Below are positions 18,024-26,627 of a DNA stretch of 64,000 nt, in pieces. A model generated the notes under the pieces. That model made no database searches and had not been told where the DNA came from. It worked only from the letters and a program-made list of their open reading frames with translations. Every line of letters starts with the position of its first letter. The stretch's first letter is position 1. This DNA is from Gammaproteobacteria bacterium (lineage in GTDB: Bacteria; Pseudomonadota; Gammaproteobacteria; JACKNK01). The position numbers and the translations under genes are program-made. The stretch lies in assembly GCA_024234955.1 (NCBI GenBank), contig JACKNK010000002.1:434001-498000 (forward strand). Direction: 5' to 3'.

Positions 18024-18614
18024 ATGTCCAACAAACTCGACGCCGTGGCTCTCGATCAGCTTTTTCGGGATGCCCGCTCCCAGAACGCCTGGCAGGATCG
18101 GGATGTGTCCGACGCGCAGCTTCATGAGCTCTACGACCTGTTCAAGTGGGGACCGACCGCTGCCAACGGTTGTCCGGCGCGGCTGTTGTTCGTGAAGTCG
18201 GATGAGGCGAAGCAGCGCCTCAAGCCCTGCCTTTCCGAAGGCAATGTACAGAAGTCGATGACCGCGCCGGTGGTGTGCGTGATCGCCTATGACCTGGAAT
18301 TCTTCGAGAAGCTGCCGAAGCTGTTCCCGCACACCGATGCGCGCAGCTGGTACGTGGATTCGCCGGCCTCTGCGGAGAAGGCAGCGTTCCGCAACGGCAC
18401 CCTGCAGGGAGGCTATCTGATCATGGCGGCGCGCGCCCTGGGCCTGGATTGCGGCCCGATGTCCGGCTTCGATGCCGACAAGCTGAACGCCGCGTTTTTC
18501 CCGGACGGGAAGTGGAAGGTCAATTTCATCTGCGGCCTGGGCTACGGCGACCCGGTCGGCCTGTTCCCGCGCCTGCCGCGCCTCGATTTCGACGAGGCGG
18601 CGGCGATCGTTTGA
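18024..18614 (+). CDS. Nitroreductase-family protein, RutE-like (malonic semialdehyde reductase type)
   Basis: The 196-residue protein has the length and colinear motifs of RutE: LFRDARSQNAW, LYDLFKWGPTAANGCPARLLFV for the FMN site, EGNVQKSMTAPVV, AEKAAFRNGTLQGGYLIMAARALGLDCGPMSGFD and the closing GDPVGLFPRLPRL. In E. coli RutE reduces malonic semialdehyde to 3-hydroxypropionate at the end of the Rut uracil pathway. Other members are general NAD(P)H flavin reductases. No other rut gene is here, but a RutB-like cysteine hydrolase and a carbamoylase lie 4-7 kb upstream, so a link to ureide or pyrimidine nitrogen use is possible. Confidence 0.8.
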   Translation: MSNKLDAVALDQLFRDARSQNAWQDRDVSDAQLHELYDLFKWGPTAANGCPARLLFVKSDEAKQRLKPCLSEGNVQKSMTAPVVCVIAYDLEFFEKLPKLFPHTDARSWYVDSPASAEKAAFRNGTLQGGYLIMAARALGLDCGPMSGFDADKLNAAFFPDGKWKVNFICGLGYGDPVGLFPRLPRLDFDEAAAIV

Positions 18615-18620
18615 TCCCGG

Positions 18621-20381
18621 TTACTCGGATGTCTTCGGGCGGGGCAGCGACGCGCATTCCTTGAAGCAGCGGATGCTGCATTCCGCGCAAATGCTGTGAT
18701 CCAGGTTGGGAATGATCGTGGCCAACGCTTCCGTTTTGCTGTCAAAGGTGTTCTCGGCGCCGATGTCGCGGAAATAGTCGCCCTGAGTCAGTGGCGCGCA
18801 AACGCCCGGCTTTAACCCATACATATAGAAGCCACCGCCTTCCTTGCGGCGCTTGATGGCTTCCTGCGCGAACAATTCGGCGCCAGCGACATCGACGAAG
18901 TTGATGCCTTGCGCGAGCAGCAGCAGATGCTTCTGTTTGGCGTGCAGTGGCGCGCGGATACGTTCGTTGACCCAGTTGACCGCGCCGAACCATACGGAGC
19001 CGTCCAGGCGCAGCAGGCGCAGTTGCGGGCAGGCCTTGAGGCCGGGGCGGGTGTTGAAGGAACGCTTTGCGCTTTCCGGGTCCGGAACGCGATCGTAGAT
19101 GTGCGGCTTGGCGGTACGGTTCAAGTACACGAACAGTGAGGAGAGCACGCCGAGCAGGATGGCGAATTCGAGTTCCAGAAACAGGGTGGCCACAAAGGTG
19201 GTGATCAACACGCCGAGTTCTTTCTTGGACGCTTTGGCGATATGGAAGATGTGGTGCCAGTCGATAAGTCCCCAGGCCACCAGGAACAACAGACCGGCCA
19301 TGGCGGCCTTGGGCAGATAGGCGGCAAGCGGCGCAATCATCGGGACCATGCCGATCAGCAATACGCCGGCGACGATGGCCGCAAATGGCGTTTTTGCGCC
19401 GGCGGCGTAGTTGATGCCGCTGCGGTTGAACGAGCCCGTCGCGACGTAGGCGGAGAAGAAGCTGCCACCGATATTCGAAAGGCCCTGGGCGATGAATTCC
19501 TGATTGCCGTTGATGGTCTGACCGGAGCGTGCCGCCAGCGAGCGCGCAATGGCGACCGCCTCGGTGAGCGCGAACAGGGTGGTGGCGAGGATCGCCGGGG
19601 CCAGTTCCTTGAATATCTTGATGTCGAACTGCGGCATGGACAGCGGCGGCAGGACCGCCGGCAGCGCGGCGACGGTTTCGATGTGGTGGCCGTGGGCGGT
19701 CGCGTAGCCGTTGGTCAGGACGCTGAAAAAGGTACCCGCGAACATGGCGGTCAGCAGATACGGAATCTTGGGGAAATAGCGCTTGTTGAGGATGCCCACG
19801 ATCATGGTCACGCTGCCGACCGCGACCGCGTAGTAATTGAACTCGCTGCTGTGTTGAAACAGGAGCACGAAGCGGCTGATGATGTCGTGGCTGCGGTGGA
19901 TGTCCACGCCGAAAAAGTTGCGCAACTGACTGGTCGCGATCAGCAATGCCGCACCCGCAGTGAAGCCGATGACCACCGAATGCGAGATGAAGTTGACCAG
20001 ACTGCCCATGCGCGCCAGGCCCATGACCAGCTGGGTCACGCCGACTAGGAAGGTGAGCGTGATGGCGAGCGCGATGTAGTCGATGGAGCCGGGGTCGGCG
20101 AGTTGGGACAATGCCGAGAACAACACGATGGATGCGGCGGTGGTCGGGCCGGAAACCAGGTGTCGGGAGGAGCCGAACAAAGCGGCAATGATCGCGGGCA
20201 CCATTGCCGCGTAGAGACCATAGGCCGGCGGCATGCCGGCGATCGCGGCGAACGCGACGCCTTGGGGCAGCACCACGATTGCGCCGGTCAGTCCTGCAAC
20301 CAGGTCCGCGCGCAGGGTGTCACGGTCACGAAGTTCCGGTCCCCAGTGCAGGAACGGGAGGTAGTTCGTCAGCTTCATCAT
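18621..20381 (-). CDS. SulP-family inorganic anion permease
   Basis: The 586-residue protein is a SulP/SLC26 transporter: LVAGLTGAIVVLPQGVAFAAIAGMPPAYGLYAAMVP near residues 28-63, SSRHLVSGPTTAASIVL next, about 12-14 helices and a cytoplasmic STAS domain from about residue 440. Family substrates include sulfate, bicarbonate and chloride; the substrate here is not determined. An odd C-terminal tail contains C-x2-C-x3-C-x3-C (ICAECSIRCFKECA), suggesting metal binding. It converges with the RutE-like gene, leaving 6 bases between the stops. Confidence 0.9.
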   Translation of the reverse strand: MMKLTNYLPFLHWGPELRDRDTLRADLVAGLTGAIVVLPQGVAFAAIAGMPPAYGLYAAMVPAIIAALFGSSRHLVSGPTTAASIVLFSALSQLADPGSIDYIALAITLTFLVGVTQLVMGLARMGSLVNFISHSVVIGFTAGAALLIATSQLRNFFGVDIHRSHDIISRFVLLFQHSSEFNYYAVAVGSVTMIVGILNKRYFPKIPYLLTAMFAGTFFSVLTNGYATAHGHHIETVAALPAVLPPLSMPQFDIKIFKELAPAILATTLFALTEAVAIARSLAARSGQTINGNQEFIAQGLSNIGGSFFSAYVATGSFNRSGINYAAGAKTPFAAIVAGVLLIGMVPMIAPLAAYLPKAAMAGLLFLVAWGLIDWHHIFHIAKASKKELGVLITTFVATLFLELEFAILLGVLSSLFVYLNRTAKPHIYDRVPDPESAKRSFNTRPGLKACPQLRLLRLDGSVWFGAVNWVNERIRAPLHAKQKHLLLLAQGINFVDVAGAELFAQEAIKRRKEGGGFYMYGLKPGVCAPLTQGDYFRDIGAENTFDSKTEALATIIPNLDHSICAECSIRCFKECASLPRPKTSE

Positions 20382-20496
20382 GGTGGGCAGATTCAGTAAA
20401 GGGTGATTGATGAACGCTTATCAGTTCATCAGGGAATACTGAATAAGATGCCATGAACCTAGGTAAAGCGACAGTGAAGACGCGTTCTGGTCACGA

Positions 20497-21321
20497 TTAT
20501 TGAAGGGAATAAACCGGACGCGGCTTGTCTTCGCGGTAGTAAGGCATGACCTCGGGAATGAGTTTGGCGAGTTCGCGTTGACGACTCTCGGGCGCCGGGT
20601 GGGTGCTGAGAAATTCCGGTGGCGTCTCGCCACCGACCTTGCCCATCTTGTCCCACAGGCTGAGTGAGGCGCGCGGGTCGTATCCGGCGCGTGCGGCCAG
20701 TTCCAGACCGATGTGGTCGGCCTCGGACTCGGCGGTACGGGAATTCGGGAGTTGAATCGCCACCACCGCCGCAAGGCTCGTGCCGGTCAGGGCCAGGCTG
20801 GAATACTTGCTGTTGCTCGATGCGATGGCGACCCCTGCCATGCCGACCTGGGTGGCCAGCGCGACCGACATCTTCTCGGCGGTGTGATTGGCGATGGCGT
20901 GCGCAATCTCATGACCCATGACCGCCGCCAGTTCGTCGTCACTGGGATCGACTTTCTGCAACAAGCCGGTGTAGACGGCCATCTTGCCGCCGGCCATGCA
21001 CCAGGCATTTACCGTCTCATCGTCGTCGATCACCTTGACGCTCCATTCCCAATCCTTGGTCTGCGGATACTGCTCGATGGCCTGGGTGATGATGCGTCCG
21101 GTGATGTCGCGTACCCGCTTGCTGGTCGCCGGGCTGCTGTCGATCTTGCCCTCTTTCTCGAGGGGAGTGAGCGTTTCGACATAGGCCGATCTCGAGGCAT
21201 CGATCGCCATCTCGGGCGACACCAACATCAATTGGGAGCGTCCGGTAGGGCTGGTGGCGCACCCGTTGAGCAACAGGGTCGCACCCATGATCAGGGCGAG
21301 AGCGGAACGTTGAATAAACAT
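20497..21321 (-). CDS. M48-family metalloprotease lipoprotein
   Basis: The 274-residue product starts with a lipoprotein signal (MFIQRSALALIMGATLLLNGC, Cys21 in a lipobox-like LNGC). It carries the zinc motif HEIAH in AAVMGHEIAHAIANH and a downstream ESEADHIGLELAA with the third zinc ligand. This is a periplasmic M48 peptidase of the YcaL/LoiP/BepA-like group; such enzymes remove misassembled outer-membrane proteins. The start at 21321 is preceded by GGAGA and gives a proper signal peptide. It diverges from the AsmA gene at 21415. Confidence 0.9.
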   Translation of the reverse strand: MFIQRSALALIMGATLLLNGCATSPTGRSQLMLVSPEMAIDASRSAYVETLTPLEKEGKIDSSPATSKRVRDITGRIITQAIEQYPQTKDWEWSVKVIDDDETVNAWCMAGGKMAVYTGLLQKVDPSDDELAAVMGHEIAHAIANHTAEKMSVALATQVGMAGVAIASSNSKYSSLALTGTSLAAVVAIQLPNSRTAESEADHIGLELAARAGYDPRASLSLWDKMGKVGGETPPEFLSTHPAPESRQRELAKLIPEVMPYYREDKPRPVYSLQ

Positions 21322-21414
21322 GGTTTCTGTCTCCAAACCGGTCCTCGTTCCGAGGCCGTGCGTCGCTATACTGAGGCGCATCTTACTCGCGGAACTTCGA
21401 GGGCGATAACTCAG

Positions 21415-23955
21415 ATGAAAGCGCTGAAATGGATCGGCATCCTGGTCGGTATCGTAATACTGGTGATCGTGGCGGCGATCATCGTCATTCCCCTGGTCGT
21501 CGATCCGAACGACTACAAGGACGACATCGCGTCTGCGGTGGAGAAAGCCACGGGCCGCAAGTTGGTCATCGAAGGCGACATCGGGTTGTCGGTCTGGCCC
21601 AGTTTGTCGCTGGATCTCGGGAAGCTGACCCTGAGCAACCCGCCGGGGTTCGGCGACCAGCCTTTTGCGGCGATCGATAGCGCCAATATCAGCGTTGCGC
21701 TGATGCCGCTTCTGGACAAGAAGGTGGAGGCGGACGAGGTTGCGTTGATCGGCATGGCGCTGGATCTTCAGGTCAAGGAAGACGGCAGCAACAACTGGGC
21801 GGACCTTGCCGGTGGCAAGGGCGAGGAGGCCGAGCCCGGGAAGCACGGTGACGGCGTTGGTCTTGCCGCCCTTGCGATCGGGGGCATCAATATCAAGGAT
21901 GCCCGCCTTGCTTACGACGACCGCGCCGGCAAGCAGAAGCTCGCCATCGAGGCCTTGAATCTGAGCACCGGGGCGATCGAGCTGCGCGATCCGATTGCGG
22001 TTGAAGCGAGTTTCCGCCTTGTCGGTGAGCAGCCGCAGATCAACGCGGATGTCAGCCTTGCCAGCACGGTCGAGATGGATCTGATGGCCAAGCGCTACCG
22101 CGCGCGCGACCTCAAGCTTGGGGTCCGGACCGACAGCAAATCCTTCTCGATCAACAAGGCCGAGCTGAAACTGGCGGGTCAGGTGCTGGCCGATCTGGGC
22201 GCCAACGTGGTCAGCGTCAGCGACATCGATATGCAGTTGGGCTCCGACCTTGCCGCGCCGGCCGTGGTCTCCGACCTGCACATGACCGGTGGTGTGATGT
22301 ATCGCACCGACAGCAATGTGTTACGTGGTGAAGGCACCCGGATTGAGTTCGACGCCAAGGGTGCCGGTCTGGGCATCGGTGACGACGGCAAGGCCAAGGG
22401 CAATCTGAGCACCGATCTTGGTATTGATCTGAATGCCCGGCGTTATGACCTGAGCAGCCTCAAGCTCACCCTGAATGCCAACGGAGCCGGACTGCCCGGT
22501 GGAAAGGTGGACGCCAGGCTAAGCAGCAATGTCGGCATCGACCTCGGACAGGATCAGGCCAAGCTCAGTGACCTGATCCTGGAGGCGCTGGGCCTTTATC
22601 TGACGGGCAAGGTCGATGTCGCCAAACTGCAGAGCGCCCCGGTCGCCAGCGGCAACGTTGAACTCGCGGAATTCAATCCGCGCAAGCTGATCAGCCAGCT
22701 TGGTGCCGAGGACCCGATCACCGCCGATCCGGACGTGTTGACCAAGGCCGGGGCCAGCCTCGCGTTTCAAGCCTCTGCGAACGACATCAAGCTGCCGAAG
22801 ATTGCCCTGCGTCTGGATGACACCCGCTTCGATGGCAATCTTTCCGTCGCCCGCGTGAACGATGCCGACAATCGGGCGATTGCCTTCAAGCTCGCTATCG
22901 ACGGCATCGATGTGGATCGCTACACACCGCCGCCTCCTCCGGGAGAGGCCGGTGCCGACGGCAAGGCCGCATCTGCGCCGCCACCGATCGGGATTCCGCT
23001 GGATGTGGTGCGTACCCTGAACCTGAACGGCGTGCTCGATATCGGCAAGCTCAAGGTCAGCAATCTGCGCAGCGAGGAGGTTCACCTCACCGTCAAGGCC
23101 AGGGACGGGGTGCTCGACCTGGACCCTTTCAAGGCCAGGCTCTACCAAGGTAGCGGCCTGGTCAGACTGCAGGTCGATGCGCGTCAGCAGACCGGGCGAT
23201 ACCGGGTCAGCGAAGACCTGAGCGGGGTGCAGATCGGCCCGCTGCTGAAAGATCTGAACGGGGACGACAAGCTCCACGGCACCGCCAACATCAGCGCCAA
23301 CCTGACGGCGGTCGGTAACGACCCCGATGCAGTCACCAAGGCCTTGAACGGGGACCTTAAATTCTCGATCAACGACGGTGCGGTCAAGGGGGTCAATATC
23401 GGCAAGTTGATCCGGGACGCGCGCAACATGCTCAAAGGTCAGTCGTCTTCGGCCAGCGATGAGCCGGTACAGACGGATTTCTCCGCGATGACCGGTAGCG
23501 CACAGATCGTCAATGGCGTGCTCAGCAATAACGACCTGGATGCCAAGTCACCGCTGCTGCGTGTCAACGGCGAAGGCAAGGTCGATCTGCCCGCACAGAG
23601 TCTCGATTACCTGGTGCGCGCGGTGATCGTGGATTCCGGTAAGGGTCAGGGCGGCAAGGAGCTGGAAGAACTCAAGGGCCTGCCTATTCCGGTGCGGATC
23701 AGCGGCAGCTTTGCCGACCCGAAATACAAGGTCGATCTCGGCAAGGTGCTCGAAGAAAAGGCCAAGGAAAAGCTCAAGCAGAAGCTCGAAGACAAGCTCA
23801 AGGACAAACTGGGTGGTGCGCTGGGTGGCGCGCTTGGCGGGGCCGCTGCGCCACCGCCGACCGACAACGCGCAGCCCGCACCCGCGCCGCAATCGCCACA
23901 GGACCAGGTCAAGGACGTGCTCAAGAACAAGCTCAAAGGCCTGTTCTCCCGTTGA
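21415..23955 (+). CDS. AsmA-family protein
   Basis: The 846-residue protein has an N-terminal transmembrane anchor (WIGILVGIVILVIVAAIIVIPLVV) followed by VDPNDYKDDIASAVEKATGRKLVIEGDIGLSVWPSLSL, the classic opening of AsmA. A very long periplasmic part of repeated beta segments follows, with an AsmA C-terminal region near residues 530-780 and a Lys/Pro-rich tail (EKAKEKLKQKLEDKLKDKLG). The family forms bridge-like lipid-binding proteins linked to phospholipid traffic and outer-membrane assembly. The start is preceded by GAGGGCGATAACTCAG. It overlaps mutY by four bases (TTGA), implying cotranscription. Confidence 0.9.
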   Translation: MKALKWIGILVGIVILVIVAAIIVIPLVVDPNDYKDDIASAVEKATGRKLVIEGDIGLSVWPSLSLDLGKLTLSNPPGFGDQPFAAIDSANISVALMPLLDKKVEADEVALIGMALDLQVKEDGSNNWADLAGGKGEEAEPGKHGDGVGLAALAIGGINIKDARLAYDDRAGKQKLAIEALNLSTGAIELRDPIAVEASFRLVGEQPQINADVSLASTVEMDLMAKRYRARDLKLGVRTDSKSFSINKAELKLAGQVLADLGANVVSVSDIDMQLGSDLAAPAVVSDLHMTGGVMYRTDSNVLRGEGTRIEFDAKGAGLGIGDDGKAKGNLSTDLGIDLNARRYDLSSLKLTLNANGAGLPGGKVDARLSSNVGIDLGQDQAKLSDLILEALGLYLTGKVDVAKLQSAPVASGNVELAEFNPRKLISQLGAEDPITADPDVLTKAGASLAFQASANDIKLPKIALRLDDTRFDGNLSVARVNDADNRAIAFKLAIDGIDVDRYTPPPPPGEAGADGKAASAPPPIGIPLDVVRTLNLNGVLDIGKLKVSNLRSEEVHLTVKARDGVLDLDPFKARLYQGSGLVRLQVDARQQTGRYRVSEDLSGVQIGPLLKDLNGDDKLHGTANISANLTAVGNDPDAVTKALNGDLKFSINDGAVKGVNIGKLIRDARNMLKGQSSSASDEPVQTDFSAMTGSAQIVNGVLSNNDLDAKSPLLRVNGEGKVDLPAQSLDYLVRAVIVDSGKGQGGKELEELKGLPIPVRISGSFADPKYKVDLGKVLEEKAKEKLKQKLEDKLKDKLGGALGGALGGAAAPPPTDNAQPAPAPQSPQDQVKDVLKNKLKGLFSR

Positions 23956-25031
23956 GTGAGGTTTTCGCTGAGTCCCTGCTGGTCTGGTACGACCGGCAGG
24001 GTCGGCACGACCTGCCCTGGCAGGCTGCAAACGCACCACACGGCACCGACGCCGAGGGCGTGGCTTACCGGGTCTGGTTGTCCGAGGTCATGTTGCAGCA
24101 GACCCAGGTGGCGACCGTGGTGTCGTACTTCGAACGCTTCACGGCCCGATTTCCCGATGTCTCGGCCCTGTCCGAGGCGGCGATCGACGACGTCCTGCAT
24201 CTCTGGAGCGGTCTGGGTTATTACGCCCGCGCCCGCAATCTGCATCGCGCGGCGCATATCGTGTCACACGACCTGGGAGGGGTGTTCCCCCGCAATCCGG
24301 ACGACCTGATTGTGTTACCCGGGATCGGTCGGTCCACCGCCGCCGCGATTCTGGCGCAAGCATTCGGGCAACGGCATGCGATTCTGGATGGCAACGTCAA
24401 ACGTGTTCTCTCCCGCTATCACGCGATCGATCGATGGCCGGGAATCCGTCCGGTGGAAAACCGCCTGTGGGCGCTCGCGGATGCCTTTACTCCGACGCAG
24501 CGGGTTGCGGCCTACACCCAGGCGATCATGGATCTGGGGGCCACGGTCTGTACCCGCGCCCGACCCGGGTGTTCGCATTGCCCTGTCAACGTCGGCTGCA
24601 AGGCCTGGGCGCAGGGAAATCCTGTCGCCTACCCGGTCCGCAAACCGGCGAAGGAAAAGCCGGTCAGGCGAACCCGCATGCTGATGTTGCAGCGCGCCGA
24701 TGGCGCTGTGTTGCTCGAACAGCGTCCGCCGACCGGTATCTGGGGCGGACTCTGGGGTCTGCCGGAACTCGACGATCAGGCGCAACTGAGCGATGTCTGT
24801 GCGCAACGGTTCGGGCTGAGTGTTGAAGCGGTACACCCGTGGCCCGGCATGCGTCACACCTTCAGCCACTTCCACCTCGACATCACGCCACTGCAAGTCA
24901 GCGTTGCAAGTGTGGATAGCGGAATCATGGAACGCGGTAATCTGGTTTGGTATAACCCCGCGACGCCCGACGCGCGGGGCCTCGCCGCCCCGGTCAGTCG
25001 TCTGCTGGCCGAGCTGACGCGTCAATCGTAA
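23952..25031 (+). CDS. mutY: A/G-specific adenine DNA glycosylase MutY
   Basis: The 359-residue protein has the MutY layout: VWLSEVMLQQTQVATV with the catalytic Glu, the helix-hairpin-helix LPGIGRSTAAAILA followed by AILDGNVKRVLSRY with the catalytic Asp, and the 4Fe-4S loop C-x6-C-x2-C-x5-C (CTRARPGCSHCPVNVGC). A C-terminal NUDIX-like domain (LLEQRPPTGIWGGLWGLPE) recognises 8-oxoG. It removes adenine mispaired with 8-oxoguanine. The start appears to be TTG, overlapping the AsmA stop as TTGA. The downstream yggX repeats the order known from enterobacteria. Confidence 0.95.
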   Translation: MSEVFAESLLVWYDRQGRHDLPWQAANAPHGTDAEGVAYRVWLSEVMLQQTQVATVVSYFERFTARFPDVSALSEAAIDDVLHLWSGLGYYARARNLHRAAHIVSHDLGGVFPRNPDDLIVLPGIGRSTAAAILAQAFGQRHAILDGNVKRVLSRYHAIDRWPGIRPVENRLWALADAFTPTQRVAAYTQAIMDLGATVCTRARPGCSHCPVNVGCKAWAQGNPVAYPVRKPAKEKPVRRTRMLMLQRADGAVLLEQRPPTGIWGGLWGLPELDDQAQLSDVCAQRFGLSVEAVHPWPGMRHTFSHFHLDITPLQVSVASVDSGIMERGNLVWYNPATPDARGLAAPVSRLLAELTRQS

Positions 25032-25065
25032 GCGTCACCATCCACGTCATATCCGGAGATCACCC

Positions 25066-25335
25066 ATGACCCGCATGGTCCAGTGCGCCAAGCTAGGCAA
25101 AGAAGCTGCCGGCCTAGACCGATTGCCGTACCCCGGCGAACTCGGCAAGAAAATCTATCTCACCATCTCCAAGGAGGCCTGGGACCAGTGGATCAAGCGC
25201 CAGACCATGCTGATCAACGAGAACCGCCTGAGCGTGGTAGACCCGCGTGCCCGAAAGTTCCTGGAAGAACAGATGGAAGCCTTCCTGTTCGGCGATGGCG
25301 GCGCGATGCCGGAAGGCTTTGTTCCTACGAAGTGA
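25066..25335 (+). CDS. yggX: Probable Fe(2+)-trafficking protein YggX
   Basis: The 89-residue protein matches YggX along its length: TRMVQCAKLGKEAAGLDRLPYPGELGKKIY at the N-terminus with the conserved Cys, WDQWIKRQTMLINENRL in the middle and a helical C-terminus. YggX protects iron-sulfur proteins and DNA from oxidative damage. It lies 34 bases after mutY, which encodes an iron-sulfur repair enzyme. Confidence 0.95.
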   Translation: MTRMVQCAKLGKEAAGLDRLPYPGELGKKIYLTISKEAWDQWIKRQTMLINENRLSVVDPRARKFLEEQMEAFLFGDGGAMPEGFVPTK

Positions 25336-25383
25336 GTGCGCCCAGGGCGGCGCATGGGCGATGGAATTTGGGTATGCCTCGTC

Positions 25384-25412
25384 TTGACATCAAAGCCGCA
25401 CATCGCTTTAAT
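25384..25412 (+). promoter_or_regulatory. Sigma70 promoter of tRNA-Phe
   Basis: TTGACA (25384-25389) and TTTAAT (25407-25412) with a 17-base spacer, followed by a GC-rich discriminator and then the tRNA. This is a strong, stable-RNA type promoter. Confidence 0.7.
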
Positions 25413-25454
25413 TCGCGCCCTTCCGCAGTCCTGTCCGGACATGCGGAAAACCCT

Positions 25455-25530
25455 GGCCGGGTAGCTCAGTTGGTAGAGCAGGGGATTGAAAATCCCCGTG
25501 TCGGCAGTTCGATTCTGTCCCCGGCCACCA
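25455..25530 (+). tRNA. tRNA-Phe (anticodon GAA)
   Basis: A 76-base cloverleaf: acceptor ggccggg pairing with cccggcc, D-arm with AGCTCAGTTGGTAGAGC, anticodon stem GGGGA/TCCCC with loop TTGAAAA (anticodon GAA), T-loop TTCGATT and an encoded CCA end. The phage integrase gene lies 75 bases downstream facing it, which marks this as the integration target. Confidence 0.97.
25501..25530 (+). other. Likely prophage attL core within the tRNA-Phe 3' end
   Basis: Phage tyrosine recombinases commonly target tRNA 3' ends, and the integrase gene at 25605-26627 reads toward this tRNA from 75 bases away. The core should duplicate part of the anticodon-to-CCA half at the far end of the prophage, which is beyond the window, so the limits given are a guess. 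Confidence 0.4.
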
Positions 25531-25604
25531 TATATTTCAAGCACTTACGGCTCGCCAATGGCGGGCCGTTTTGCTGATTGGGAAAACGTTGGGAAAACTC
25601 CCGA

Positions 25605-26627
25605 TCAGTTTGTGCCTTTGACGACCTCGATCTTGCGGTCGTAGACGGCGGCCATGCGGGGGGTTTTGTGGCCGCTGGCCTTGAACTTGTCGCCGTCGAA
25701 ATCGCTGACGCCCTTGGCCTTGAGGTCGTGGATCGTGAAGCGTTCCTTGAGGCCGGTGGCGGTGGCGATCTTCATCAGTCGCTGCCATGCGTTGCGGACG
25801 GCGCCGAGTTTGATCGGTGCGCCATGATCGTCGGCGAAGATGTAGGCGTTGGGGAATCTGGCCCGGCCGTTCCAGGCGGCGCGGATGGCGCGCTCGAGGC
25901 GGTCGCCACCGTCGATGATCTGGGTCTTGCTGCCTTTGCTTCGGCGCAGTTCGAGCTTGCCGTGTCCGACGTGCTGGTCTCCGCGTAGGGCGAAGATTTC
26001 GCCTTCGCGGGCGCGGCAGATGACGGCAATCTCCATCATGGGTTGCAGGTAGAAGACGCGGTCGCCGGCGAGCTGGTAGACGTGGCTGTATTCCAGATCG
26101 GTCACGTAGCGATCGCGGGCCTTTTCCTTGAATCTGTCGACGCCTTTGCAGGGGTTGGTGTCGATGCCGTCCAGTCGTTGAACGCCCCAGGTGAACGCGG
26201 CGCTCAGGGCGGCGATTTCCCGATTGGCGCGGACCTTGGCTTGCAGGCCTCGCGCGTCCATCCATTTCTGCAGGACCTTGGTGGTGATTGCCGCGATCGG
26301 TGCGGTGCCGAACGGTTTGCCGTCGGCCATGGGGAATTCACCGATCCGTTTCAGGTCCTTCCTATAGTCGTCTTGCGTGCTGCGCGCGCGTTCCTGGAAC
26401 TTGTCTGAGTTCAGGAAGCGTTCGATCAGCCATTGCAGCGATCTCGTCTCTACGCCGCTCCGGCGATCCTCCCATAAACGCCAGACTTCCGAGTTGGGCG
26501 TTCCATCCTGGCACAGCCAGTGCCGCTTTCCCAGCTTCCCGTCTTCGTAGTCCCTCATCCATACCCCGCCACTGCGGATCTCGCAGTAGGGTGGCAGTCT
26601 GTCTTTTTTTCGTGGGCGTGGGCTCAT
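25605..26627 (-). CDS. Phage tyrosine integrase (site-specific recombinase)
   Basis: The 340-residue protein has an N-terminal arm-binding part, a core-binding domain (STQDDYRKDLKRIGEF, about residues 83-150) and a catalytic domain with VICRAREGEIFALRGDQ (Arg205 or Arg207), Lys near 230, IHDLKAKGVSDF (His300, Lys303), SGHKTP (His320) and the nucleophile in AAVYDRK (Tyr329). The box II arginine is a lysine (H-x-x-K), a variation I recall in some phage integrases. The gene faces tRNA-Phe 75 bases away and should catalyse integration and excision. Its ATG overlaps the stop of the integron integrase (ATGA at 26624-26627), so the two recombinases are translationally coupled. Confidence 0.9.
   Translation of the reverse strand: MSPRPRKKDRLPPYCEIRSGGVWMRDYEDGKLGKRHWLCQDGTPNSEVWRLWEDRRSGVETRSLQWLIERFLNSDKFQERARSTQDDYRKDLKRIGEFPMADGKPFGTAPIAAITTKVLQKWMDARGLQAKVRANREIAALSAAFTWGVQRLDGIDTNPCKGVDRFKEKARDRYVTDLEYSHVYQLAGDRVFYLQPMMEIAVICRAREGEIFALRGDQHVGHGKLELRRSKGSKTQIIDGGDRLERAIRAAWNGRARFPNAYIFADDHGAPIKLGAVRNAWQRLMKIATATGLKERFTIHDLKAKGVSDFDGDKFKASGHKTPRMAAVYDRKIEVVKGTN

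Noticed and set aside
21322..22281. N-terminal extension of the M48 protease frame
   Set aside because: It runs opposite the AsmA gene and would bury the signal peptide; ATG 21321 gives a proper lipoprotein start.
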